Origin: Prevotella sp. UBA746
Lineage (GTDB): Bacteria > Bacteroidota > Bacteroidia > Bacteroidales > Bacteroidaceae
Direction: 5' to 3'
DNA length: 24,122 nt
NCBI GenBank assembly: GCA_002298545.1
Contig: DBKQ01000103.1
Coordinates: 29,619 to 53,740 of the forward strand
Shown: positions 17,101 to 24,122 of the stretch, one piece after another
Position numbering within the stretch: position 1 is the stretch's first letter
Layout of the letters: the number at the start of each line of letters is the position of its first letter
The notes under the pieces: generated by a model
What the model saw: the letters and a program-made list of their open reading frames with translations, nothing else
Databases searched by the model: none
What the model was told of the DNA's origin: nothing
Program-made: the position numbers and the translations under genes

Positions 17101-19793
17101 TGTACGACAAGTCGCTCGACCAGATTGCCAAGAATGATTTCTCGTTCAGTCTCGGACTGTGGCAGAACTTCCCTTCAACAAGTTGGATTGCCGATATGGG
17201 CTATTCGATGTTGCTTTCAGCGTCGAAAACAATTGACTGGGCACCGTATAAGTCGTACACCTTCAATGCCTTTGACTATGATTTCAGCGATTTAAGTTAT
17301 CTGTCATGGGGTAGCGACAGAATGGAAAATGCTGTATTTACCACAGCTCGTCCTCCTCTTATGGTGAAAGGCTATGGCACTGTGCTTTCGGCAAAGGAAG
17401 AAGTGGCAAAGTCAAATGGCGCTTCTTTAAGCGAAAACAAGGTAGTATTGCGCAAGGACTCACAAGTGATGGCAAATGATGCCAAAGAAGAGACTGAGAA
17501 AGAGAGTGAGGATGAGGCGGAAGAAAAACAGGAGGCAAATGTTCAGCTGAGAGAGAATCTTCAGGAAACAGCATTCTTCTATCCGGCACTATATGCCGAC
17601 AAAAACGGCAATGTGAATATCTCGTTCACCCTTCCGGAGAGTGTTACAACCTGGAATTTCCGTGGCTTTGCCCACGACAAAGACATGAACTTCGGTACTA
17701 TAGAGAGCGAAGCTGTGGCGAGCAAGAAGGTTATGGTCGTACCTAATGTTCCGCGCTTCGTGCGCATTGGCGACAAGGCAAGTATCGCTACACGCATTGT
17801 CAATACTACCGATAAGGACATTACGACAACTGTGAAGCTGCAGATTGTAGATCCGGAGACCGACAAGCAGATATCCTTGCAGACAAGAAAGGTAAAGATT
17901 GCTGCCAACTCAACAGAGAATGCCGCCTTTAACTTCTCTGCCGTTGCCGACATGCCGTCACTCCTCGTATGCCGCATTTCGGCAGAAGGCAAGGATTACA
18001 GTGATGGCGAGCAACACTATCTGCCTGTATTGCCGAATACAGAGCGAGTAGTCAACACCGTTCCGTTCACATTCTTGCAGAAAGGCGAAAAGAACATTCA
18101 GCTTGACAAGTTGTTCCCGAAAGACGCTTCCGGCAAGAAACTGACCGTAGAATACACTGCCAATCCAACATGGCTGATGATTCAAGCCCTGCCTTCGATA
18201 TCCGAAGTAAACGAGAAGAATGCCATAAATCTGGTTTCTGCCTATTATGCTAACTCCCTTGGAAAATATATAATGAGGCAGTCGCCGGTAATAAAGAAAG
18301 TTGTAGAGCTTTGGAAAAAGGAAAACGCTGCCGACGACGAAAGTTTGATGAGCTCTTTAGAGAAGAATCAGGAACTGAAAGCCCTCGTGCTCGACGAAAC
18401 TCCTTGGGTAATGGATGCAGATAAGGAAAGCGACCAGAAGAAGCAGCTCTCCACATTCTTCGATGAGTCGGCAATCGACTACAGACTCGCATCGCAGTTT
18501 AACTTCCTGGCAGATCTACAAAACAGCGACGGTTCATGGAGCTGGTGGAAAGGCATGAACGGTTCGCCGGCAATGACGGCACAGGTGCTTGAAACGCTTG
18601 CTCGCCTCAAGAGCATGACGGGCAATACCCGGGCTGACCGTGTTATAGAAAAAGGTATGTCGTATCTTGGCAATATTGTGGTTAAGGAATACGAAGAGAT
18701 GAAGAAGCTGGAGAAGAAAGGGGAAACTCCAGATGTATGCGATTCTCATGCAATACAGTATCTATATATAAACACTCTGCTCAACCGAAAACTGCCAACA
18801 GCCGAGAAGGCAGTAAAGGATTATCTCCTTGCTTATCTGCGCAAAGACCGTCAGCGTAACATCTATGCCAAGTCTCTGATGGCTGTTGTGCTGAATGGCG
18901 ACGGCAAGACTCAGGAAGCTAAGGAATATGTAGAGAGCATACGTCAATATACCGTATCGAAACCTGATATGGGCAGATATTTCGACACCCAGCGTGCCGG
19001 TTACTCTTGGTTTGACTATCGCATACCGACTCAGACTGCAGCTATCGAGGCACTGAAGACTGTTGAGCCGACAGACATGGCTACGATAAACGAGATGAGA
19101 CTATGGCTGCTACAGTCTAAGCGCACCCAGGCTTGGGACACGCCGATAAACAGTGTCAATGCCATATATGCATTCATCGACGGCAATTACAAAGAGCTGT
19201 CGGCTGACGGTAAGGATAACTTCTCCGTGGCAGTAGACGGGAAACACCAGACATTGCCAAAGGCAAGTGTGGCACTTGGATACAACAAGGTGGTATACGA
19301 CATCGACAAGCAGCAGAACCTGACGATAAGTAAAACAGGAAACGGAACCTCGTGGGGTGCTGCCTATGCACAGTTCTCGCAGAAGACAGAGAATATTTCA
19401 GCTGCAGCATCCGGCATAAAGATAGAGCGCGATATGGTAAGCGGCAATGGAAAGGACATTCATTCCCTGACTGTCGGCGACCGCATAAAGGTAAGACTGA
19501 CGATAACCGCCGACCGCGACTACGACTTCGTGCAAGTCGTTGACAAGCGTGCTGCCTGTATGGAACCGGTAAGACAGACGAGCGGCTATGGCTGGGGCTA
19601 CTACTGCGTACCGAAAGATAATGCAACGAATTATTATTTCAGTCGTTTGGCTAAGGGCAAACACGTGGTTGAAACAGAATATTATGTAGACCGCACAGGT
19701 AATTACACTACCGGCACCTGTTCCGTTCAGTGTGCTTACGCTCCGGAGTTCTCGGGAAGAGAAGCGGCAGAAACGGTAAATGTAGTGCGCTGA
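14151..19793 (+). CDS. Large alpha-2-macroglobulin family protein without a thioester motif
   Basis: An 1880-residue exported protein. The signal peptide (1-20) ends ALFA and has no lipobox cysteine, so it is probably periplasmic or later surface-attached. A helical N-terminal part (~21-300) precedes macroglobulin domains. The MG2 signature TDRAVYRPGQTVHVSAVAYD lies at ~510 and VEDYKRPTYEVKF at ~600. An acidic low-complexity stretch (~1100-1128, rich in E and D) comes just before the A2M domain, which starts at ENLQETAFFYPALYADKNG (~1135). NPTWLMIQALPSISE (1338-1352) leads to the place where active family members have CxEQ; here it reads NAIN (1357-1360), and no CxEQ occurs anywhere. Covalent trapping of proteases is therefore unlikely. 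A helical toroid-like region (~1440-1680) and a C-terminal MG domain (DYDFVQVVDKRAACMEP, ~1790) follow. The next gene encodes a DUF1573 protein, and no PBP1C gene is adjacent. The role as an envelope guard or scaffold is inferred. Confidence 0.85.
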   Translation: MKKTIIAIAAAMMMPFALFADGYTQMWKQYERAKDKDLPKTQIQLLDKITSHALKDKSYGNLLKAEIDRLVLCSRISGDSLKPSIQRVENMARQAEKTDAALAAVYNCVLGDIYASVDNNADFTDAKNKSKEFFKKALSNPDVLAKTSAGGYVPFVKKGIDGEIFNNDLLSIIGYRADEYRLLNKYYDKAGNRRAALVTAIDMAKSDRDNAERYVYAERKAKDSKYLRQLDSLIVVYADMPECGELALEKYNYISSCSDVSVADKVAFINYALNKWQTWRNIPRLKSEYENLVKPEFSAMIDNTLLPNRTDTIRVTVKNLKNFKLAFTRLNLSGNTSLNPADAPDWKKVKPLLIASSRIEINTPVALEHEYDSKVVDVAMPKLKPGLYLVEMSADNNCLKIQRTIVAVSDVFVGRISLPENKVRLAVVSATTGQALPGAKIELWKRLSDKTMTTVATDENGLAVVKTTNGDYRLVRAYTADDNYMQTVSVYGNFTNYGNKRKISNTALFTDRAVYRPGQTVHVSAVAYDVDGLHSSKAVGGKELTFSLLNANNKVVEEKKASTDDYGTAAVDFNLPQGNIMNGRFSVRCTGNNMARKSFLVEDYKRPTYEVKFDDVTAEYHNGDTVNVSGSALSYAGVPVQNARVAYSVKRSMSRWFWRYSGNDDADKLMLTDTVSTDDKGRFSIRIPVVMPEGYEEKANNANVSRKYYMPLYYTFTASVQVTDNAGESHQAETSVTLGTNPTALSFSLPSKTLKDSTLTVSFNRYNASGKKISGEVTYWFDSLANKYSAKANENIVIDWTKYSNIESGEHTLTAVCGTDTASCKFVLFGLDDKQPAAKTPDWTYISSETFPRDGKPVYVQVGSSCENTRIMYSVIAGNKELESGTIDISNSLKTIPYIYKEEYGEGLLLNFLWVKDGVAYAHKYTIARPLEDKTLDLKWITFRDKLTPGKTETWTLNISRHNANDKINNNYSKLSGGQLLALMYDKSLDQIAKNDFSFSLGLWQNFPSTSWIADMGYSMLLSASKTIDWAPYKSYTFNAFDYDFSDLSYLSWGSDRMENAVFTTARPPLMVKGYGTVLSAKEEVAKSNGASLSENKVVLRKDSQVMANDAKEETEKESEDEAEEKQEANVQLRENLQETAFFYPALYADKNGNVNISFTLPESVTTWNFRGFAHDKDMNFGTIESEAVASKKVMVVPNVPRFVRIGDKASIATRIVNTTDKDITTTVKLQIVDPETDKQISLQTRKVKIAANSTENAAFNFSAVADMPSLLVCRISAEGKDYSDGEQHYLPVLPNTERVVNTVPFTFLQKGEKNIQLDKLFPKDASGKKLTVEYTANPTWLMIQALPSISEVNEKNAINLVSAYYANSLGKYIMRQSPVIKKVVELWKKENAADDESLMSSLEKNQELKALVLDETPWVMDADKESDQKKQLSTFFDESAIDYRLASQFNFLADLQNSDGSWSWWKGMNGSPAMTAQVLETLARLKSMTGNTRADRVIEKGMSYLGNIVVKEYEEMKKLEKKGETPDVCDSHAIQYLYINTLLNRKLPTAEKAVKDYLLAYLRKDRQRNIYAKSLMAVVLNGDGKTQEAKEYVESIRQYTVSKPDMGRYFDTQRAGYSWFDYRIPTQTAAIEALKTVEPTDMATINEMRLWLLQSKRTQAWDTPINSVNAIYAFIDGNYKELSADGKDNFSVAVDGKHQTLPKASVALGYNKVVYDIDKQQNLTISKTGNGTSWGAAYAQFSQKTENISAAASGIKIERDMVSGNGKDIHSLTVGDRIKVRLTITADRDYDFVQVVDKRAACMEPVRQTSGYGWGYYCVPKDNATNYYFSRLAKGKHVVETEYYVDRTGNYTTGTCSVQCAYAPEFSGREAAETVNVVR

Positions 19794-19840
19794 TTGATGA
19801 AGCGGCACGTACTGCCATCCACAATATAAACAACAAAAGA

Positions 19841-20908
19841 ATGAAAATGAACAACAAGACGATAATATTATCATTGCTTGCCATGGCGTCAGTGGATGCC
19901 GTGGCACAGCGAATTTCAGCAAAGAATGAAATAATAGACTGCGGTAATGTGGTGTATGAATCCCCCGTTACCGTAAAGTTTGAACTTACCAACAAGGGTA
20001 ACGAACTGAAAATCGACCAAGTGAGAGTAAGTTGCGGTTGCACCACCGTAGACTATCCGCGGCAGACAATAAACCGTGGCGATGTCTTCACCGTATCAGC
20101 CACATACGATGCGCGCCAGCTCGGACATTTCGAGAAGGAAGTGGCACTCTTCTGCAACTCCTCAAAAAAGCCTTTCTATCTGAAGATGAGAGGAGTAGTG
20201 GTAGAGGAAAACTCAGACTTCTCAGGTTCTTTCTCGCATAAAATCGACGGTATGATGCTGGATGTAAGCGATGTGGAGTTTGACGATGTAAACCGTGGCG
20301 ACTATCCCGTGCAGCTGATTCACGTAAAGAATACAACTCCCGAAACGATAAGTCCGGTGATTATGCACCTGCCGTCATACCTGTCGGCATCGGTATCGCC
20401 AACGAATATCGCACCGGGAAAGACCGGCGTCGTTTCCCTAAAGCTCAACTCGAAGAAGCTACACGACTTCGGCTTGACGCAAACTTCAGTCTTCCTTGCC
20501 AAGAAACCGGGAGAGAAGGTAAGTATGGACAAGGAAATCTCCGTATCGGCAGTATTGCTGCCCGACTTCGACAATATGTCGGAGACGCAGCTCGCCAATG
20601 CTCCGTCGATAAAACTCTCGGAGACAACACTCGACCTCAGCACTCCTGCCGAGAAACAGAGCGTCAGCGGCAATATAATTATTGAGAATACCGGGCGCTC
20701 AACGCTCGATATCCGTTCCATGCAGATGTTCACATCTGGCATGAGCGTAAAGCTGAACAAGTCGAAACTCAAGCCCGGCGAACAGGCAAAACTGAAGATA
20801 ACGATAAACAGGAAACAGCTTCGTAATGTGCGCAGCAAACCCCGTGTGCTTATCATCACCAACGACCCAAAGCAACCAAAGGTAGTGATAAAAGTGAAAG
20901 TAAAATGA
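19841..20908 (+). CDS. DUF1573 / ASH-type Ig-like periplasmic protein
   Basis: A 355-residue exported protein of unknown exact role. The signal peptide MKMNNKTIILSLLAMASVDAVAQ is cleaved before the Q or R. The first Ig-like module has the DUF1573 signature: FELTNKGNELKIDQVRVSCGCTTVDYP with SCGCTT near residues 63-68, followed by an AxYDxRxLGHFEKEVALFCN block. Two more ASH/MSP-like beta modules follow (VKNTTPETISPVIMHLPSYL..., then IENTGRSTLDIRSMQM...), ending FKxNDPKQPKVVIKVKVK-like. The frame is open from 19730 within the preceding gene, but the first ATG giving a signal peptide is 19841; a second possible start is 19847. It lies 47 bases after the macroglobulin gene in the same direction, so co-transcription and joint envelope function are likely. 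Such domains usually mediate protein-protein contacts. Confidence 0.8.
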   Translation: MKMNNKTIILSLLAMASVDAVAQRISAKNEIIDCGNVVYESPVTVKFELTNKGNELKIDQVRVSCGCTTVDYPRQTINRGDVFTVSATYDARQLGHFEKEVALFCNSSKKPFYLKMRGVVVEENSDFSGSFSHKIDGMMLDVSDVEFDDVNRGDYPVQLIHVKNTTPETISPVIMHLPSYLSASVSPTNIAPGKTGVVSLKLNSKKLHDFGLTQTSVFLAKKPGEKVSMDKEISVSAVLLPDFDNMSETQLANAPSIKLSETTLDLSTPAEKQSVSGNIIIENTGRSTLDIRSMQMFTSGMSVKLNKSKLKPGEQAKLKITINRKQLRNVRSKPRVLIITNDPKQPKVVIKVKVK

Positions 20909-20910
20909 GT

Positions 20911-20995
20911 TATAATTCATAATTTATAATTCATAATTCATAATGAGAGAACTCTAAGCAGAATAACTCTACATTCTAAACTCTAAATCCTAAAC
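20911..20995. repeat. Short AT-rich tandem repeats before meaB
   Basis: TATAATTCATAATT is present twice in perfect tandem (20911-20924, 20925-20938), with a partial third copy. Further on, CTAAACTCTAAATCCTAAACTC is a degenerate 7-base repeat (about 20974-20997). No promoter consensus is seen in this gap. Confidence 0.7.
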
Positions 20996-21002
20996 TCATA
21001 TT

Positions 21003-22094
21003 ATGGACCATCCGGAGAACAGTAAAGAATTTGCAGGACTGCAGGTCAACGAAGGAGTCGTGCAGCCGTCGAATATAAACCCGTATCTGAAGCGCGGCAG
21101 ATTCCGCCGTCGTGAACTCAGTGCGGCAGACATGGTAGAAGGTATCGTGAAAGGCGACGTTACGATACTCAGTCAGGCAGTAACCCTTGTGGAGAGTGTA
21201 AATCCCGACCATCAGGCAAAGGCACAAGAGGTAATAGAAAAGTGTCTGCCCTATAGCGGCAACTCCGTACGCATCGGTATCAGCGGAGTGCCGGGAGCCG
21301 GCAAGAGTACGTCGATTGATGAATTTGGAGTGCACGTGCTCGACCGCTTCGGCGGAAAGCTTGCCGTGCTTGCCATCGACCCGAGTTCCGAACGCTCCAA
21401 GGGCAGCATCCTTGGCGACAAGACGAGGATGGAGAAACTTGCAGTAAGAAAGGAGTCGTTCATCCGCCCCAGTCCGTCGGCAGGTTCCCTTGGCGGTGTA
21501 GCCCGCAAGACCCGCGAGACGATAATCCTTTGCGAGGCGGCAGGCTACGACAAAATCTTCGTAGAAACAGTGGGAGTGGGACAGAGCGAGACGGCTTGCC
21601 ATTCGATGGTAGACTTCTTCCTCTTGATTCAGCTTGCCGGCACCGGCGACGAACTACAGGGAATAAAGCGCGGAATCATGGAGATTTCCGACGGCATCGT
21701 TATCAACAAATGCGACGGCAACAATGTTGACAAATGTCATATCGCTGCCACAAATTTCCGCAATGCCCTGCATTTCTTCCCCGCTCCAGAGAGTGGCTGG
21801 CAGCCAAAGGTGCTTTGCTACAGCGGATTTTACGGAACTGGCATCAAAGAGGTATGGGATATGATTTACGAGTATTTCGACTTCGTAAAGGAAAACGGAT
21901 ACTTCGAATACCGCCGCAACGAGCAGAACAAGTACTGGATGTATGAGACGATAAACGAGAATCTGCGCAATAACTTCTACAACAATTCCATGATTCAACA
22001 GCAGATGAAGGAGTATGAACAGCGAGTGTTGCGCGGCGAGAAGACAAGTTTTGCCGCAGCAAGCGATTTGCTGCAGATGTATTACGGGAAATAG
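21003..22094 (+). CDS. meaB: Methylmalonyl-CoA mutase-associated GTPase MeaB
   Basis: A 363-residue cytoplasmic G3E-type P-loop GTPase that protects methylmalonyl-CoA mutase and gates loading of its B12 cofactor. The motifs are intact: Walker A GVPGAGKST (95-103), AIDPSSERSKGSILGDKTRM (124-143, with the Mg and switch residues), FIRPSPSAGSLGGVARKT (153-170), VETVGVGQSE (187-196) and the base-recognition NKCD (235-238). The C-terminal helical arm (~300-363) is the dimerisation element of the family. The length is typical. The mutase genes are not in the window, although in many bacteria they are neighbours. Bacteroidota commonly use this enzyme in the succinate-to-propionate route. It follows the DUF1573 gene by 94 bases of repeats with no terminator, so it may be read through from upstream. 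Confidence 0.95.
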   Translation: MDHPENSKEFAGLQVNEGVVQPSNINPYLKRGRFRRRELSAADMVEGIVKGDVTILSQAVTLVESVNPDHQAKAQEVIEKCLPYSGNSVRIGISGVPGAGKSTSIDEFGVHVLDRFGGKLAVLAIDPSSERSKGSILGDKTRMEKLAVRKESFIRPSPSAGSLGGVARKTRETIILCEAAGYDKIFVETVGVGQSETACHSMVDFFLLIQLAGTGDELQGIKRGIMEISDGIVINKCDGNNVDKCHIAATNFRNALHFFPAPESGWQPKVLCYSGFYGTGIKEVWDMIYEYFDFVKENGYFEYRRNEQNKYWMYETINENLRNNFYNNSMIQQQMKEYEQRVLRGEKTSFAAASDLLQMYYGK

Positions 22095-22111
22095 TTCTTC
22101 GGAGTCCTCAG

Positions 22112-22156
22112 CTCTCCCAACTCTCCCAACTCTCCCAGACCTCCCAGTACTCCCAT
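22112..22156. repeat. 9-bp tandem repeat (five copies) between meaB and ispH
   Basis: Units of 9 bases: CTCTCCCAA, CTCTCCCAA, CTCTCCCAG, ACCTCCCAG, TACTCCCAT, in that order from 22112. Copies decay toward ispH. The repeat is strongly strand-asymmetric (pyrimidine-rich on the plus strand) and ends 13 bases before the ispH start, with an A-rich stretch between. Confidence 0.85.
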
Positions 22157-22169
22157 AAAAAATAAAAAA

Positions 22170-23036
22170 ATGCAACCCAAAATAGAAATCGACAGTGGCA
22201 GTGGCTTTTGCTTCGGTGTAACTACGGCAATCCGCAAAGCGGAAGAAGAACTTGCCGGCGGCAATGCCCTTTATTGCCTGGGCGACATCGTGCACAACGG
22301 AATGGAGTGTGAACGCCTGAAGCAAATGGGACTCGTTACTATTAACCACGACGAGATGGCGAAGCTCCACGACGTGAAAGTATTGTTGCGCGCCCACGGC
22401 GAACCGCCGGAGACTTACGCCCTTGCCCGACAGAACAATATCGAGATAATAGATGCCACATGCCCCGTTGTGCTGCAGCTGCAGCGCAGGATAAAGCGCA
22501 AATACGATGAGGCCCCCGATGCACAGATTGTTATCTTTGGCAAACCCGGTCATGCCGAGGTGCTCGGACTCGTAGGTCAGACCGGCGGCAAGGCTCGTGT
22601 AATCCACCATTTCGATGACGTGAAGAGTTTGGATTTCGAGCGCGACATATATCTGTATTCGCAGACTACAAAGTCGCTCGACGAGTTTCATCGTATTATC
22701 GAATATATCCAGGCTCATATATCGCCAAAGGCAACATTCAAGAGCTATGACACCATTTGCCGACAGGTGGCAAACCGTATGCCAAACGTAAGCTCGTTTG
22801 CTTCGCGCCACGACCTAGTGCTCTTCGTTTGCGGCAGAAAGAGCAGCAACGGTAGAGTGCTGTTCAACGAGTGTCGCAGGGTCAACCCCAACAGTCATCT
22901 TATAGAAGGACCGGACGAGATTCAAGCCTGTTGGCTCGACGGAGCATCGACGATAGGCATCTGCGGAGCTACAAGCACACCGAAATGGCTCATGGAAAAG
23001 TGCTTGGAGGCGATAAAATGCAAGGAAGGAAAATAG
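22170..23036 (+). CDS. ispH: 4-hydroxy-3-methylbut-2-enyl diphosphate reductase
   Basis: A 288-residue iron-sulfur enzyme that makes IPP and DMAPP from HMBPP in the last step of the MEP isoprenoid pathway, in the cytoplasm. The three cluster cysteines are present: C14 (SGSGFCFGV), C98 (IIDATCPVV) and C197 (YDTICRQVANR). Substrate-binding residues can be read at E. coli-like positions: H42 (GDIVHNG), H75 (LLRAHGEP), H128 and E130 (KPGHAE), T167 (SQTTKS), S225 and N227 (GRKSSNG) and S269 (ATSTPKW). The length is that of a plain bacterial IspH, without the S1-domain fusion of some Firmicutes. The start follows an A-rich leader (AAAAATAAAAAA). cmk begins 30 bases downstream; ispH and cmk are often adjacent in bacteria. 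There is no promoter between meaB and ispH, so it is probably in the same transcript. Confidence 0.96.
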   Translation: MQPKIEIDSGSGFCFGVTTAIRKAEEELAGGNALYCLGDIVHNGMECERLKQMGLVTINHDEMAKLHDVKVLLRAHGEPPETYALARQNNIEIIDATCPVVLQLQRRIKRKYDEAPDAQIVIFGKPGHAEVLGLVGQTGGKARVIHHFDDVKSLDFERDIYLYSQTTKSLDEFHRIIEYIQAHISPKATFKSYDTICRQVANRMPNVSSFASRHDLVLFVCGRKSSNGRVLFNECRRVNPNSHLIEGPDEIQACWLDGASTIGICGATSTPKWLMEKCLEAIKCKEGK

Positions 23037-23065
23037 AGAAACAATATCAGTAATTAATAGAATAT

Positions 23066-23755
23066 ATGAAAAAGATTGTGATAGCCATCGACGGCTTTTC
23101 GTCGTGTGGCAAGAGTACCATGGCAAAGGATCTTGCCAAGGAAATAGGTTATATATATGTAGATACGGGTGCCATGTACCGTTCGGTAACCCTTTACGCC
23201 CTGCGCCACGGCATGTTTGCTGCCGACGGCAGTATTGATGCCGCAGCTCTCGAGAAGGCGATGCCGGGGATAAAGATTTCTTTCAAGCTGAACGAAGAGA
23301 GCGGCAGACCGGACACTTATCTTAACGGCGAACTGGTGGAGAAGGATATCCGTTCGATGGAAGTATCGTCGAAGGTTAGTCCTATTGCGGCTCTTGGCTT
23401 CGTGCGCAAGGCTCTCGTTGCCCAGCAGCAGGCAATGGGCAAGGAGAAGGGCATCGTGATGGACGGCAGAGACATCGGTACGGCTGTTTTCCCGGATGCA
23501 GAACTGAAAATCTTCGTTACGGCATCTGCAGAGGTTCGTGCGCAGCGTCGTTTCGACGAACTGAAGGCGAAGGGTATGCCGGCTGATTTCCAGGATATCC
23601 TGAAGAATGTAGAGGAGCGCGACTATATCGATTCCCACCGCGAGGTGTCGCCTCTGCGTAAGGCTGATGATGCCATAGAGCTCGACAATAGCCACATGAC
23701 TATCCCGGAGCAGAGGCTGTGGCTGAAGCAGAAGTTTGAGGAAACGCAGAGATAA
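23066..23755 (+). CDS. cmk: (d)CMP kinase
   Basis: A 229-residue cytoplasmic P-loop kinase that converts CMP or dCMP to the diphosphate with ATP. Walker A is GFSSCGKST (10-18). DTGAMYRSVTLYAL (33-46) is the CMP-binding start of the family. DGRDIGTAVFPDAELKIFVTA (133-153) contains the acidic and arginine residues that bind substrate. RAQRRFDELKAKG lies in the lid. The family insertion (~60-100) is complete and the length is typical of proteobacterial and Bacteroidota Cmk. It is the last gene of the co-directional run and is closed by a strong hairpin 33 bases after the stop. Confidence 0.96.
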   Translation: MKKIVIAIDGFSSCGKSTMAKDLAKEIGYIYVDTGAMYRSVTLYALRHGMFAADGSIDAAALEKAMPGIKISFKLNEESGRPDTYLNGELVEKDIRSMEVSSKVSPIAALGFVRKALVAQQQAMGKEKGIVMDGRDIGTAVFPDAELKIFVTASAEVRAQRRFDELKAKGMPADFQDILKNVEERDYIDSHREVSPLRKADDAIELDNSHMTIPEQRLWLKQKFEETQR

Positions 23756-23788
23756 CGATCCTGTTAGGAAAAACGGATCTGACAAAAT

Positions 23789-23833
23789 AAAGAAACCGGA
23801 ATTCTCCAATTGAAAGAGAATTCCGGTTTCTTT
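23789..23833 (+). terminator. Strong hairpin terminator after cmk
   Basis: AAAGAAACCGGAATTCTC (23789-23806) and GAGAATTCCGGTTTCTTT (23816-23833) form a perfect 18-bp stem with a 9-base loop. The A-rich and T-rich ends make it potentially bidirectional. No long T-tract follows. Confidence 0.85.
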
Positions 23834-23884
23834 AGACTTTAATGTTTAGTGTAAAGTAATGTAGTAACTGAAGTTGATTTACAA

Positions 23885-24063
23885 TCTTCCCCTCCCCCGC
23901 CTCCCCTTCCAGGGGCGGAGCAGTTACCTTTTATTGTCATAACCTTACATATCTGTCATTACTAAATCAGTAGCATTACTACATTTACAAGTAAATATCT
24001 CAGTCTTTGGCAGAAAGAGTAACTGCTCCGCCCCTGTCAAGGGGAGGCGGGGGAGGGGAAAGA
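23885..24063. repeat. MITE-like element: ~43-bp terminal inverted repeats around a 91-base non-coding core
   Basis: The left arm 23885-23927 (TCTTCCCCTCCCCCGCCTCC and on to GTTAC) and the right arm 24019-24063 (GTAACTGCTCCGCCCC and on to AAAGA) are inverted copies differing by a few bases and small indels. Each arm contains its own mini-palindrome (CCCCT...AGGGG). The core has no reading frame of note. No transposase and no clear target-site duplication were seen. It is probably a non-autonomous or palindromic dispersed repeat. Confidence 0.75.
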
Positions 24064-24084
24064 CTAAATTCGAAACTTCCGTTG

Positions 24085-24122
24085 GTTTCGCCTAAACGCT
24101 CCGGGTGTTTCGCCTAAACGCT
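24085..24122. repeat. Second locus of the 22-bp palindromic tandem repeat, cut by the window end
   Basis: GTTTCGCCTAAACGCT occurs at 24085-24100 and again at 24107-24122, a 22-base period, with CCGGGT between. This is the same core and period as the array at 9705-9788. The array probably continues beyond the window. Confidence 0.85.

Noticed and set aside
14151..19793. Active thioester-type protease trap
   Set aside because: The position aligned to CxEQ reads NAIN and no CxEQ occurs in the protein.
19730..19840. 37-residue N-terminal extension of the DUF1573 protein overlapping the macroglobulin gene
   Set aside because: The extension is out-of-frame coding sequence of the upstream gene and would bury the signal peptide.
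21654..22811. A 385-codon minus-strand frame across meaB and ispH
   Set aside because: It is antisense to two well-conserved enzymes and runs across the 9-bp tandem repeat (giving a simple repetitive peptide); no domain is recognisable.
23885..24063. Complete insertion sequence
   Set aside because: Long terminal inverted repeats are present, but the 91-base core cannot encode a transposase and no target duplication is evident.

Overview
The window looks like chromosomal DNA of a Bacteroidota species, most probably of the Prevotella group. Five things point there: promoters match the Bacteroidota consensus (TTTG, then 19-22 bases, then TAnnTTTG) instead of the sigma-70 pattern; starts lack clear Shine-Dalgarno sequences; three secreted proteins end in a type IX secretion (T9SS) type A-like sorting tail; there are two signal peptide-TPR-transmembrane-AraC regulators; and DUF1573, Omp28-like and DUF6722-like proteins are present. 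No rRNA, tRNA, transposase, integrase or CRISPR array was seen. The species cannot be named from the sequence alone.

Layout. 1-608: non-coding, with a G-rich repeat cluster at the left edge and an orphan promoter-like site. 609-1502 (minus): a cation diffusion facilitator metal exporter, divergent from the rest. 1693-12506: the most distinctive part. It holds regulator A (1693), secreted multidomain protein A (3517), an Omp28-like secreted protein with a CGWC motif (6140), regulator B (7963) and secreted protein B (10023). The regulators are paralogs and so are the two large secreted proteins, so the block looks like a duplicated regulator-plus-cargo module with the Omp28-like gene between the copies. 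The two cargo genes share an initial transcribed sequence placed identically behind their -7 boxes. Regulator B's promoter is bracketed by a perfect 15-bp inverted repeat that covers its -33 box and start codon.

12649-12978: a pair of tiny membrane-protein genes (72 and 34 residues) with their own promoter, bounded by hairpin terminators. 13029-13994: a BASS/SBF-like transporter. 14151-23755: five co-directional genes without an internal terminator: a very large alpha-2-macroglobulin-like protein lacking the thioester motif, a DUF1573/ASH-type periplasmic protein, meaB, ispH and cmk. They may be co-transcribed from the promoter at 14094. Short tandem repeats sit in two of the spacers. A strong hairpin ends cmk. 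The last 300 bases hold a MITE-like long inverted repeat and another copy of a 22-bp palindromic tandem repeat also found at 9705-9788.

Working model (inference): the TPR-AraC proteins sense an envelope state or ligand with periplasmic TPRs and directly control the neighbouring surface or secreted proteins. The right half is housekeeping and envelope maintenance: envelope surveillance, B12-dependent methylmalonyl-CoA mutase upkeep, isoprenoid synthesis and CMP/dCMP phosphorylation.
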